DNA of 64,000 bases from contig CM028923.1 in assembly GCA_016801845.1 (NCBI GenBank), forward strand, positions 16,662,679 through 16,726,678. Reading direction: 5' to 3'. The translations under genes and the position numbers were made by a program. Origin of the DNA: Polydactylus sextarius (Eukaryota > Chordata > Actinopteri > Polynemidae). Positions 33,195 to 44,739 of this stretch are shown piece by piece. The stretch's first letter is position 1. Each line of letters starts with the position of its first letter. The notes beneath the pieces are model-generated. The model searched no databases. It had not been told where the DNA came from and saw only the letters and a program-made list of their open reading frames with translations.

Positions 33195-33668
33195 CAGCAA
33201 AATAAAAGCTCAGGCAGGATGTGACAGGTATAAGCAGTTCAGGTGTGATGGGGGAGGGGTGAAATGGTGAGTGGGTGTGGCCGTCAGATGATGAGGACAC
33301 CTGGTGGACGGTGAGGGGAAGGCAGGTGTTGGAGTTATTGTAAATGTGGATCCTGCAGCAGCAGCTTGAGATTTTTCTTCCCACACTGAAATCTTGTCAG
33401 ATTTAAAATCATTTGTCATCGCTGTTAATCCGCTCTGACCACAACCGCAGCCCTCAGTGAGGCCCGGGACTCTGAAAACCACTTTCTAGCCCCGCAGACG
33501 GTTCTGATCCACAACAGACGGGTTTTGGGTGGAGTCGCCCTTTAAAGTGACACTGACGTATGGATGTTTGCTTTGTGTTTCTGCTGCGTCTCTAAGCAAA
33601 CACACAAACACAAACCTCACTGCAGCCAGAGTTGAGAGCCTTAGCGAACCTCCAGAGACCTGAAACCA

Positions 33669-33692
33669 CATCATCATCATCATCATCATCAT
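33669..33692 (+). repeat. (ATC)n trinucleotide repeat
   Basis: Eight units; on the minus strand it makes the artefactual MMMMMMMM open frame. Confidence 0.85.
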
Positions 33693-34572
33693 GGATGTTT
33701 TAACATGCAACACTCTGACTGCTCTAACGATCAGAGTGGAGACGAGCAGGAATGCTAACAGGAAACGCTTTCCTCTCAGGATGACTGTTTTCATTCCAGA
33801 CTCAGTTCTGACTGAACGCTTCGAGCGGTTGTTGGCTCACAGTGCAGCAGACGGCTGATAATCGGTGCAGATCTGGTCCAGCGGCGACCACATGTTGACG
33901 TTTGACTGTGGAGCCTGTGATTCTCATTGAGAGGAAGGTGTAGATGGACAAGCAGAGCTGACACTGATTTCATCAAAAGAGATGAAACGGAGACAATGTG
34001 CAGCAGATTACACCACTGAGTAACAGCCGCAGGACCAGAACCAGGACCGGAGCCTAGGCCTGGGCCTTAGCCTGGAGCTGGTTCTGGCTCTGGTCCTAGT
34101 TGTGGACCTGGACTTGGAGGGTCAGGGTCTATTCACAGATTCAGAAAAAACTGTTCAGATTGATCATTTCACCTGACAGGCCTGTGTCACTGAACTTCGG
34201 CAATCTGCAAAATTCAAAAAGTTCATCACTTGTGCAAAAACATTTTCACGCTCAATTAAGCCGAATGTTTTACTTTAAAAAAAAAAAAAAAGTTAACAAG
34301 GAAACAGATTTTCTGAATAAGTTCTGGTGTAACATGTTGAACAAGAAAAACAGCTGTTCCTGTTTTTAAGAGAAGAAGAATTCATCTTTCTCTTTAAAGG
34401 TCAATGTGAGTGATTTTATTTCTTCTTCTTTGAGTGTTTTTGGCAAATGACATGTTTTATATTCAGTTGGTGAGTCCTACATCTTGTACTCTTCATCATT
34501 TATCACAGTTGTGGAACGCAGCCGCTATCGCCACCCTCTGGCCACACTACAGTTATGAACCAGTGGATGGAA

Positions 34573-34596
34573 TTTTTTTTTTTTTTTTTTTTTTTT
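34573..34596 (+). repeat. Poly(T) run, 24 T
   Basis: Uninterrupted. A poly(A) run of opposite sense lies about 300 bases upstream (34277-34290). Confidence 0.8.
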
Positions 34597-34599
34597 GCG

Positions 34600-36560
34600 A
34601 CATTTTGAAAGTTTGTTTCAAATTCACTTGATGCTGGAAACATGGACGTGGAATTAAATTCTCTTTCCACCTGATGTTTCTGATGCGAGTTTAGTTTTAA
34701 GTCGTCACAGTCACAGCCAAACACACAGTCTGGGTTCAGTTCAGGAGGAGATTGTAGTTTGAGTTTGTATGAATATTTTGTTGGCGTTAAAATGTGTCTG
34801 TTGTCATGGTTACAAGAATAAAACCTCGGTTAAGGTGGTGGAACGGGCTCCTGTGTGTTGTTTGTCTGTTCGTCTTGACCTCCCATCATAATTACTTTGG
34901 CCAGGTCACTTCTCAATCGAAGATGACTGGTTCATATATGAGCTGTAGGGGGCAGTGTCCAGAGACTGTTTGTTACAGGTCGGTCCAGTTCCGATCCAGT
35001 AAAACTTTAGTAAAAAAGTAAATAACCTGAAACGAAGTGAGCTGATGTTTTATTGTTGTGAACGTGAAACGTGTTGTTGTGGTTGTCGATCCAGATCTGA
35101 GGACTGACCTCCACCTGTGTGCAGTGTGTCCTGAAAAACACCATGTGACAGACACATGTTGGAGTGTTTGAAGGAATCCATGCAGGATATTTTTCATTGG
35201 TCTGGTCCAGGACTGTAGGAGGGGGGCGGGGGGACTCAAACAAACAGGTGTGTGAGGTGAGGACACGCTTCTTTAAATAGAAAACAGGATCTCAGAGACC
35301 TGGACCAGGACCTGGTGGAGTCATCTGTTTGGACTTTGGATGGGAAACACATCTGGGCGGCAGTGCTGCTGCTGGGGGGGTGGTAGTGGTGTGAGGGGGG
35401 GGTCTACCCTGAACCTCAATGTCTCCTGAGGTTAAAATGTCCTAAAAATAGAAGGAGTGTGTGGAGGAATGCCTGTGTCCTGCTGCGCTTCAGAGATGTG
35501 TCTTAAGTTTATGAGGTTACAGGAAATGTACGGCGGCTGCAGAGGGACAAAAAGATCACAGACAAACTCAGGTATGAGAAGAATTCACATAAAATGATGC
35601 TGGTTTCCTGCTGTACAGACACAGACTCTAAACACAAGATTTTATTATCATTATTATTATTATTGTAGTTGTAGTTTGTAAATTGTGTAAGAATCAAATA
35701 CAACTAATTAGAGGAACAGGTTAGATGGTTCAGAAGGAAACCTGCTGCAATCAGATGGAATCATATGGTTGCAATCATATGGTGATGATGATGATCTCTG
35801 AACAATGAGTGATGAAGAGGATCAGCATTTAATCTGAAAGAGCTGATGAAGAGTAGCTGAGAGACCTGGAACAGGTGAAAAACGCTAAGGAACTGCAAGG
35901 AAACATGGGTCGAAAAACACTGATGTCACAATGTTTTTCTGCAAAATCTCTGATCTCAACCAGGTCCTGCGTCCAGTTATATTTATAAGAGGTTTGGTTC
36001 TGTTCAGACCCTCACAGACCCCGGTCCTGGTTCAGGTTCAGGTTCTGATCTTGGTTTACAACAGAAAAAACCAACGAATATTTAATTTCCTCTGAACCTA
36101 AAATCCAACATGTGTCACAGACCTGAACTACAAACAGACTCTGGATGTGGACTTGATCTCTGTTGGTCTCAGATGTCTCTGCACTTCACATGTCCTCCAT
36201 CCACCTCAGCCTCCTTCCTTCTGTCCATTCCTATCTATATCTGTCTTTATTTCAGTCTAAACCATTCTTGGATTTTCCAGCTCCTCTTAAACCTTGTCCT
36301 TCCGACTCTGGACGTCCAACACTTTCCGTCCTGGAGTCAGTGCCTCCACCTCGGTCCAGTATCTGCCTCCATCTCCTTCCACATCTGCTAAAAACTGATA
36401 AACAAAGCGTCTCGACTCATGAAGAATTTTCCGGTCGGTTGCGGGCATCGCAAGTCGAGCTGCTTTTTTCCAGAAGGATCCGTTTATTTGGAAAAGACAC
36501 TGTCAGGAAGCACGAGTCCAAACAAAGACCAGTGATTGTAAATCTCCTACAGGTCTGCGG
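34600..36560. other. Non-coding stretch with G-runs and ATT repeats
   Basis: Holds two G-rich spots (35218-35233 and 35374-35402, G runs up to 8) and an interrupted (ATT)n tract at about 35640-35666. The region 36160-36400 is pyrimidine-rich and open in two plus frames. The longest (180 codons) owes its second half to the GT repeat, so I do not call a gene. Confidence 0.45.
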
Positions 36561-36567
36561 CTACCTA

Positions 36568-36594
36568 TGTGTGTGTGTGTGCTTGTCTATGTGC

Positions 36595-36677
<83 letters not shown>

Positions 36678-36692
36678 TGCGTGCGTGCGTGT
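36568..36692 (+). repeat. Long (GT)n microsatellite with GC-GT variants
   Basis: About 125 bases of alternating purine-pyrimidine: a short TG block, a 'cttgtctat' interruption, about 37 uninterrupted GT units, then GCGC/GTGC variants at the right end. Such tracts can adopt Z-DNA. Confidence 0.95.
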
Positions 36693-37162
36693 CAAGTCTA
36701 TTTAAGGTCAAAAATACATAATTTATCTTATCGACAAGCCTGTTGACCTGGTTCTTTCAGCAGTGACTTTTAGATGTGATGTTTTTTCTGTGATGGTTCA
36801 TCAGGTTTGTTGAGATCTTTATGAGGATTCTGATGGTCTCAGATTGAATTTAGGTTTTTCTTCTTCTTTAAATCTATTTGGACCGGGGACCAGGGATTTT
36901 AGAAATGAAGACTTCCAAAAACTTGAAGTGGTTTGATGTCAATCCATGATCAGATGAGAATTCAATTATGTGATATCTTTGCAAAGTGAAGCTGTGGTGG
37001 AGTTTTATCAGAAACATTAGACTAAATCCTGATGGATTTAGTTGGATGGCTTGGGATGAAAATAAACAAAAAAAAATGTTCATGTGTTTATTTCAGTTCA
37101 GCTGCAGAGTCTGTAAACACCTGAAGATACTTGGTTTATCATTTCAAACTTAGAGCTTAGCC

Positions 37163-37190
37163 TCATCATCATCATCATCATCATCATCAG
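37163..37190 (+). repeat. (ATC)n trinucleotide repeat
   Basis: Nine units, same motif as at 33669 and 55121. Confidence 0.85.
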
Positions 37191-37354
37191 CCTCTGTGAC
37201 ATATGGGAGTTGCAGAGTGATGACATGAGTGATGAGGGATGAAACTTCAGAAGGAGAAAGTTGTTTTGGTTCCAGTAAAACAACTTACAACATCAGACTT
37301 AATACGATCTTGAGATGACTCAGTTTTAAACAGATTAGTGCGAAACAAGACCTG

Positions 37355-37600
37355 GGAGTTTCTGATCCAACATCAGGTCTCAGCAGGTCAACAAGGTCCA
37401 GCCCTTCCTGGAGGATACTGAACTGTTCCCAGATCAGATGAGATATGTAATCTCTGCAGTGTGTTCTGGGTTGAGGTTCCCTTCCCGAACAGACTTCCAG
37501 TAGGAAGTGTTCTGATCAGATGAACCACCTCAACTGGCTCTGCTTGATTCTGGCTCAGCTCCTCTTCATCACGAAAGTCCCGAACCTCAATCTGAGTTTG
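37355..37600 (-). mobile_element. RTE-type LINE relic, C-terminal region
   Basis: The minus strand gives 'HLIRTLPTGSLFG' (family: GHLIRMPPGRLPLEVF). It also gives the later block ending 'LDLVDLLRPD' in another frame. Internally it joins two parts of the family consensus with material missing ('cctcaactggctc' directly followed by 'ggctcagctcctcttcatc'), so it is deleted as well as mutated. Confidence 0.65.
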
Positions 37601-38151
37601 ATCCAGAGTCAGTCCAAACCAAGAAAATTAGATGAAAACAGTGGAAACAGTTTTTCTGAGTCGACAGCAGCACAGACTCTGAGAACGACATATTTCACTG
37701 CTGAAGGCGACAGGATGAGACAGTCCAGACTCTAACACCAGAACCTGGTGTTTTCCCTCGGTCAGGTGGAACACGTCACCGTGACGATGTCAGGTCCACG
37801 CCGCTGTCACTACAGGGCGGCCCAGAGACCCCGCAGGAAGTTTCCTTACCTGACGATGACGTAATGACCTTTTCACTGTGTCTGTTTCACGTTAACGTCA
37901 CGACGCTCGGTGCTGGCGGCGCTCAAACTTCTGAGCGATGTCCTGAACGCGGCGCAGCAACGATGACAGAAACAGTCTGACACCTGGACGTGACCCGGGT
38001 CGACTCCTGGATCTGACAGACACAAACCAGGCGACGACCTCAGCGCGACATGGCCAAACCATAATGTTATGAAGCTGCGTCAGGACAAGTTTACTTCCTG
38101 TCTGACGAGGCGAAGATGGACATGCTCCTGCTGCCGTTTCCACAGGGCTAC

Positions 38152-38254
38152 GATACACACTGACACACACTGATACACACTGACACACACTGATACACAC
38201 TGATACACACTGATACACACTGACACACACTGATACACACTGATACAAACTGAT
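38152..38254 (+). repeat. 10-bp minisatellite TGAYACACAC
   Basis: Ten head-to-tail decamers that differ only at position 4 (T or C) until the last, which ends AAAC. The order of variants is T,C,T,C,T,T,T,C,T,T. The unit is not a multiple of three; the minus-strand open frame across it is an artefact. Confidence 0.95.
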
Positions 38255-39380
38255 CATTCAATGAGTCTGTTTTTATTTTATTTATTTATAGTATATATTC
38301 AAACAGGAGCATGAAGAGAACAGACTGGAAAAAAGATAAATTGTTTATAGCACGAACATCATCGCAGTCGTTTGTTTACTTGGAACTTTAGAGCAATCAC
38401 TGGTAAACTATTATTAGTAGTATTATTTGACTCATCATCACTCCTGACACTTATAATACACTTGAAGTTTTTGAGAAAAACTCATTTTCTCCATTTTAGG
38501 TAATAATTTCAATAAAAGCTGTAAACGTTTTCTTACTTGCAGCTACAGCCATTAGTGCTGACATTTAATCGAATGTTTTATTGAAAAAAGGTAAAGTTTT
38601 GGCTTCTTTCTCAAAATTTGGAACTTTTTTGGTTTTATTCTAAAAGTAGTGATATTTTTCATCACGGCTTCTTGTTCAACAGGTCAACGTGTTGATCCAT
38701 CTGGACTCACACAGACCAGGACTTTCTGTCATTTAGTTCCATGTTTGGTCTCTACCTCTGAATCCACCAAAGTACCCAGCTAAACTCAGACCAGGACCAA
38801 GAGCCCGACTCAGACTAGACCCAGCAGCCAGACCAGTTCCAGGAGCTGGGAAACAATGCAATGTGTTTCTCATAGTTAAGTTTCTCATGATTTTCAGATA
38901 TTATTACATGTTGATTTTATCTATAATTTAGTAAAGATAATTATATTGTGTGTTATAAAGTTTAGGTTAGTCGGTGTCTTGTGGGAAACCTCCAGTCAGA
39001 TTCAAAGATTCAAAGTGACCTCACCTTAGCCATAACAAGAGTTCACACATTGATTTTTGAGTTACAGTTATTTCTATTTGTAAATGGACTGATAGTTTGT
39101 CGAGTCAAACAGTAACATTTGATACTTTGATGAAAATGTAAATATGAATATTATGTTCCATATATTACATAAGTGGATTCTCTCAATATTGTGTATTATT
39201 GAGTGTGATATTACTGTTTGGTTTGTGTTCAGAAAACAATCAAACTTGTTTTTCTCCACATGTCGGAGCCTTCATCACATAGAGTTCATTCTTCACAGAT
39301 CAGATCAGATTTCTTCTGATCGCTTCTGACGACCATCAGAATGGACTGAGCATTCTAAGAAAACCAAAATGGAGGACGAA
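38255..39380. other. AT-rich non-coding stretch
   Basis: No recognised repeat family or exon. Open frames of about 61 codons overlap on opposite strands at 39074-39329. Confidence 0.45.
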
Positions 39381-39399
39381 GTTATGATTTTATCTTTTG

Positions 39400-39600
39400 T
39401 GTCCCGCCGCCTCCCCGCCTCCCTCCTGTGGTGGAATGTGGGACTCCATCAGTGTCGGAGACAGATGAGACATTAACTGAGTTTAACAGCTGCTGCTCTG
39501 CCAGCGTATAAACCATCAGCCGTGGAAGCAGAAAGCTCTCAGACGTCTCTGAAACAAACAGAGTCCAGAGCCGTGAGCTGGTGGAAAGGTGCGGGTGTTA
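39400..39600 (+). other. Possible exon-like or regulatory block
   Basis: GC-moderate unique sequence. One frame stays open from an AG at about 39502 to a weak donor (AAAG|gtgcgg, about 39588) and reads coding-like (AALPAYKPSAVEAESSQTSL). Its phase does not fit the next candidate exon at 40182. The acceptor is poor. Confidence 0.15.
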
Positions 39601-40181
39601 TTCATTCTTCTCGTGTCTGAACTGACGTGTTGATGTTAACGCTGGAAGGCTTTCAGCATTTGGATAAAAAAAAAAAAAAGGTGACACATAAAATATCCTG
39701 AAATATGGAGGAGCAGCTCCAAGGCTGAGGCTGAGAATCGGAGCGAAAGCATCGGACGCTCCTTTGTTCCCATGTTAGAAACCATTCAGTGTTGTGTTAT
39801 TGTCGTCTGTCGAACATGTGAAGCGAATGCAGAACGAACGATGACGAGCTGTCAGGACAAGATGATAAACAGTGAAATTAATGAGTCTGATTTATGTGTT
39901 TTTCTTTCTCCGCTCATGTTTGCAGCGTCTGTTCTCACGGCCTCTTCACACAAAGACGTTATGCAACCGTCCTGATGGCAGATGGCGAACTGTGAGCCAG
40001 TGTTGATGTTCCTTTGGAAAAAAGCAAAGAGCTTTGGGGTGAAAGGTAAACAGACCGGTGGGACAGCGATCAGAGAGATGGGCGTCGAGATAACGTTCCA
40101 CCTGTGTGAGGACAAATCTGCACAGGGAAGATGGCAAAGCTCCTTGCTAATGAACGTTTGTTTTCTCTGATTTTTCTTCAG

Positions 40182-40269
40182 CTGCCTGAGAAAATCTCAG
40201 CAAGGCCTGAGCCGTCATGACACGTGGGAACGTTTCAGAGACACAAGAGACGAGAGGATCCAAATCTGA
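40182..40269 (+). CDS. Candidate terminal exon with downstream poly(A) signal
   Basis: A very strong acceptor ('ttttctctgatttttcttcag', AG at 40180-40181) is followed, after one completing base, by 28 codons that start CLRKSQQGLSRHDTWERFRD and end at TGA 40267. AATAAA occurs at 40376 and again near 40392. The composition is hydrophilic and coding-like, but no domain is recognised and no phase-matched upstream exon was found. Confidence 0.22.
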
Positions 40270-40375
40270 GGGACGCTGAGCTCAGACTGAAGGACGGAGT
40301 GAACCACGATGTCCACATCACTTTGTATAAAACTCTACACAGACAGCAGGGGGCGCCAAACATGACTTGTCTCTA

Positions 40376-40381
40376 AATAAA
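40376..40381 (+). terminator. Possible poly(A) signal AATAAA
   Basis: Lies 107 bases after the stop of the candidate exon ending at 40269. The surrounding sequence is AT-rich, so a chance hexamer is possible. Confidence 0.2.
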
Positions 40382-41329
40382 TAGATAAGATAAATAAATG
40401 GGTTTGAGTTGAAGTAGTGCTGTTCAAGAAAATATGTACAAAAATGATTGTACTCACACAAATATGAACCTGAACCTGAATCTTTGCATGAGACTGCATC
40501 AGTCCTGTATTCTGTTTCATCACAACGACAACTGATGCACAATCTACAGTCAGATGTTTTTACCCACATGAATAAACTCATAGTTTCATGTGAAACTACT
40601 TGATAATGGTCAACAAGTTGACAAAATGTTGCTTTTGGCTGCTCGCTAACAAGCTAACTGGCACAATGCTGCAATGCATGTTTTGTTGTAGCAACATTAT
40701 GGGAAACATGGAACCAGATCAATGTTCAATCAAAGTTTAACCTATTAATTTCTACTGAGAGCAAAACTGAAAAAACAAAACCATCTGTTCTCATTGGTCA
40801 ACTGTTGAATGTTTCTCAATGCAAGTAAACATAACAGAGTCAAATATCATGTCAAAGCTACATTCATCACCTCCTGGTTGTTTGTCTTCACTGACCATCA
40901 GACCAAGGAGGATGAACAAGGTCTGTGGGCTGAATAACAAACCACTGAAGTCACTAAAGAAGCTGTTACAACATGAAAACAAGGACAATAAACATGTGAA
41001 CTAAAGTTGTCAAGTCCATCTTAAGATTTAGTCAACAAGGAGATGGATTTCATTCTGAACGTAATGTTGACATTGAAATGTTTGATGAGTTCTCCTGAGT
41101 GAATGTTGTTTCAACTGACCACTGGAGATGTTACAGGTCTGATTCTTATGTAAAGTCTGGACAGATGTGACTGGATGATGGAGGTGATTCTGGTTCATGT
41201 TTTCTTTTGTAATAATTATTATCATTATGATTTTTCTGTCTGTTTTTGTAATAAATGGATCAATGGCTGTGAAAGGAGAGATCATCAGGAGAGATCATCA
41301 TCAACATCAGTGTTACTAAGCAGCGCTGC

Positions 41330-41637
41330 ATTGTCATTAAGTTGTTTGCTGTTAGCATTTGGTCGTACTACATCCAGAGGAGTTCTCGCAAGTCATCATG
41401 ATAACTCGCTGTCAGCCCACGCTACAGCTACCTGTGAACTCTGTCATGTCCCAGCTGAAAACATCGACCCACAAGCCTTCCTCCTCATCTCTAGAGACTT
41501 TGACTTTATATAAACCATTTTTAACTTTTTTATTTTCTGTTAATCTATTTTCACAATTATTTTATGCTGTCAAACCGATAAATTTCCCCTTGAGAGACAA
41601 ATAAAAATGTTCTATTCTTTTCTATTCTATTCTAAAC
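41330..41637 (+). mobile_element. LINE 3' end with TCTAT-type tail
   Basis: 'aaatttccccttgagagaca' followed by 'aataaaaatg' and a 'tctattcttttctattctat' tail is the usual 3' terminus of fish L2/Rex1-like LINEs. The 240 bases before it are open in two frames but carry no motif I can identify, so the left boundary is uncertain. Confidence 0.6.
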
Positions 41638-41852
41638 ATCTGTGGTGATGACAACAAATTCAGTTTTACTGTCATGAACACTGAGAAACGACTGCTATCT
41701 TCCTGTCAAGTCAATCAATAAATATGATCAGTCAGCTTTAACAGCAGCTGTGACAAGTCTTCGCAGGGTTAAAATGAATTTCCCACAGTGTGTTGATCTC
41801 AGTTCAAGCTTTAGAAATAAATGTTGTAACTCTCCCTGTGCTGATATATTAG

Positions 41853-41949
41853 ATCAATATGACCAACGCCCTGTGGGTAAACACTCGGCCCCGGCCCCTC
41901 GGCCCTTCGGGGGCCCCGAGCGCTCCATCCTGACCCCTGCACCGCCAAG
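41853..41949 (+). CDS. GC-rich exon-like block
   Basis: Sequence between 'gctgatatattag' and a strong donor (CAAG|gtgagc) reads, in the frame open since 41750, QYDQRPVGKHSAPAPRPFGG and then a further proline-rich dozen residues. Its GC content is far above the AT-rich flanks. It starts with two codon-completing bases and ends in phase 2. No partner exon of matching phase was found. It could instead be a structured GC island, since 'ggccc-ttcg-ggggcc' can fold. Confidence 0.25.
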
Positions 41950-42139
41950 GTGAGCCTGTGGTGTTTGGCAGGACCAACGGAAATCAAACCCTTCCATTTA
42001 TTGGTTCTCAGAGCTGGTGTTGTTGTAAGGATCAGAGATGAAGAAGGAGCTGGGATTAATGCGACGAGAAGACAAACAACCGACGGCCGTGGAAGATGTT
42101 AATGCACCGCCGAGTGTTATTTCCACCACTTCAAAGAGT

Positions 42140-42168
42140 CACACACACACACACACACACACACACAC
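42140..42168 (+). repeat. (CA)n microsatellite
   Basis: Fourteen CA units. Confidence 0.9.
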
Positions 42169-42169
42169 C

Positions 42170-43730
42170 AGCTGCTATAGCTGCTCTGGTTTTAAAATGA
42201 TGATTTAAGATGATCAACCAACAGCCATCTTCTACACTTTCCAGATAAAAGTTGCTTTTTAACATTTATTTTAAATTCTCAAAATTTCAAAACTGTTCAA
42301 ATGTTGTCACTTCTCTTCTTGTGAAATGTTTTATTATTTAGAAGAAAGGATTGTGTTAACCGTGTGATATCACAGGATGAGGACACTTTAATTACTGTAA
42401 TTTATGAAATGACCCCAAACATCTGTTCTGCCTCGGATGGCTGCTGCAGTACACGTCATAAGCTTTGCCCCGTCCTTGTTGATAGTAGATGGTACATGGT
42501 CCAAACTAAAACATCAAAGTTCATGTTAAATAAATGTTTCTGTCCATTTAAATTGGTCTTATCACATTGTGATTTGTTCCAGTCTTCCTGTTTTTAATCC
42601 GTTTAGTTTCTATTAGTTATTTGACGATATAAAAGTGTGACTTCATGGCATGTGGGTGGGGGCTTTGATATCATAGCTCAGACTCTGATTTTAATGTTAA
42701 ATGTTTAACATTAAATGTTCGTTAAATGTTTAACATCAAAATTATATTCAATTACTTCTACTTCACTAAACATATACCTCCCTAACATAGCTTAGTAATG
42801 TTAGCAAGACCTTTCATTTCCAGAGTTAGTTTACCTAGCTAACCTTATTTAACATTAGCCAACTAAAAGGGTGATAGCAGCGCTCATATCAGGATTCTAC
42901 ACACCCAACTATCGGAGGTCCAGGTGCACTGTGGGTAATGTTGGCTGTAGTAGTGGTGTGGAATGAAAATAGAAATTTGGATTCCTTAAAAAACTAAAAT
43001 GACCAAGTAAAAGTCTTTCTAAAAACCTAAAAGTTAAGTTTGTTTTATTTTGTAATTTCATTAGAGCAGACAACAGAAAGCTCCAGACATCATCAGTCCA
43101 CCTCAGTATGGTGGACCCAGCTCAGAGAGAACCTGGTTTGGTTTGGACCTGCAGGGTTTAGTTTCAGATCCAGCTGTTGTTCCAATGCATTCAATAAAAC
43201 ATGACAAACCAGCCTAAAGTGACAGATCTACCTGTGAACCACAGACCCCTACAGTCTGATGGTCCTGGATGAAATCCTCCATGTTGGACTGTAACGGCTC
43301 TACAAACCCAGTCTAAATAAACAGGTTACCCACAATGCCACTGCTGCACCTTTTTTTACTCTCACACTTTTTCAGTTTGTGATTTCTGAGAATGTTCTTT
43401 TCCACCTGAATATTCCCCGAGGTTAAAACCAGGTCCTGGTCTAGGTCCAGGTTTGTGCAGGATCACATCTGTTCCAAAGATGAGATGTTAAAGGAGCATT
43501 TCAAGCAACACAAGCCTTTTTTAAACTCATGTGGACTCCAGGTTCTGGTCTTTGATCCAGGTCTGTGTGGTGAAAATCAGAGGGCATGGTGGCAATAAAC
43601 AACCTCTCAGCCAATCACAGCGAGGCATGTGGCAGAACCGGACCGTTCATTAAAAACCCTTCATTTGGTTTATTCAGACTTCACTTAAACACCACAGGAT
43701 GGATTCAGATACAGGCTCAGATCATGATCT
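42170..43730. other. Unassigned stretch with a small palindromic cluster
   Basis: At 42684-42740 'gttaaatgtttaacatt' recurs in direct and inverted form. Otherwise no gene or recognisable repeat. Confidence 0.45.
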
Positions 43731-43734
43731 TTAT

Positions 43735-43890
43735 ACAATCCACTAGACTGGAGTGTTTTACTGATCTGAATCTCCTCAACTGGCACAATCATCTGATCAG
43801 AACACCACCTGCAGACATTATAAATCTCATCCAGCCTGGGGACATCTCAGAATCCTCCAGGAGGCGCTGGACCTGCTGAGACCTGATCCT
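43735..43890 (+). mobile_element. RTE-type LINE relic, C-terminal region, plus strand
   Basis: The plus-strand frame reads 'LNWHNHLIRTPPADI', the counterpart of LRWFGHLIRMPPGRL in the family, followed by relics of the QEELE...LRPDP tail near 43855-43890. It is the only C-terminal fragment of this family in this orientation; the other five are on the minus strand. Confidence 0.65.
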
Positions 43891-44266
43891 GATTAAACCG
43901 ACAGATATACCTGATCTGGTACAAAAGCATAATGATCTTGTGCTTTAACAGCTTCTTTATCGCTTGGTGTCTCCACCGCCTCACTTCACCTGTCCCAGCA
44001 GTCAAGGACTCCTCCTGCTTGGTTCAGTTGCAAGTTAAGCTGTGATCAATCAGCTCCTGCTGTGAGAAATAATCCAGTTTGACAAGACTTGGATTATTTC
44101 TCCAAGAATGTAAGATTTGGATTCAGTGAAGGTGATGAGCTTGGTCTGATGTGGACCTTGGTGCTGGACCACACAGGGGGAGATGCTGCCATAAAGAGCG
44201 AAGAAGATTTTTTATCGTTCTTTTCTTTCTGGATTTCTTCTACTGAAAATATGTTTACACACAAGT

Positions 44267-44332
<66 letters not shown>

Positions 44333-44338
44333 GCACGT

Positions 44339-44399
<61 letters not shown>
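44267..44399 (+). repeat. Long (CA)n microsatellite
   Basis: About 130 bases of CA with one internal patch of CG steps and a TG ('cgcacgcacgtgc', about 44328-44340). It produces spurious CVCVCV and THTHTH open frames on the two strands. Confidence 0.95.
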
Positions 44400-44400
<1 letters not shown>

Positions 44401-44599
44401 CACTGTGCAGAGTAAAAACCTGAATCCACCTAAGAGATCTGGACTCTGTTGGTCTAGTCCTTCTGCTATATGACTATGTCTGGTCTGATCAGAAGCCTCC
44501 TGATGAAAGAAAAGTCAACTCAACTACTTCCTGTTCCATCTGTATTTTACAATTCAGTAAATGTTATAAATAATTAAGGGAAGGTTAAAAGGTTTAAAA

Positions 44600-44735
44600 T
44601 GTAGCCTCTGATCTGGGATTAAGTCTCAGCAGATCAACAAGGTCTAGGTCCAGCTCCTCCTGGAGGATCCTGAGGTGTTCCCAGACCAGATGAGATATAC
44701 AATATCTGCAGTGTGTTCTGGGGCAACCCCAAGCA
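44600..44735 (-). mobile_element. RTE-type LINE relic, C-terminal end
   Basis: The minus strand reads 'ISHLVWEHLRILQEELDLDL' followed by 'VDLLRLNPRS', a clear match to the family C-terminus (ISHLAWERLGIPQEELE). No stop occurs in this short stretch, so it is relatively well preserved. Confidence 0.7.
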
Positions 44736-44739
44736 CTTC

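Noticed and set aside
33486..33794. Minus-strand frame with MMMMMMMM
   Set aside because: The methionine run is the (ATC)n repeat read backwards and the putative acceptor is weak.
36163..36705. Longest plus-strand open frame, 180 codons
   Set aside because: Its second half is translated GT repeat (VCVCVC); the first half is pyrimidine-rich with no domain or splice signals.
44089..44429. Open frames of about 110 codons on both strands
   Set aside because: They are translations of the CA microsatellite (THTHTH and CVCVCV).
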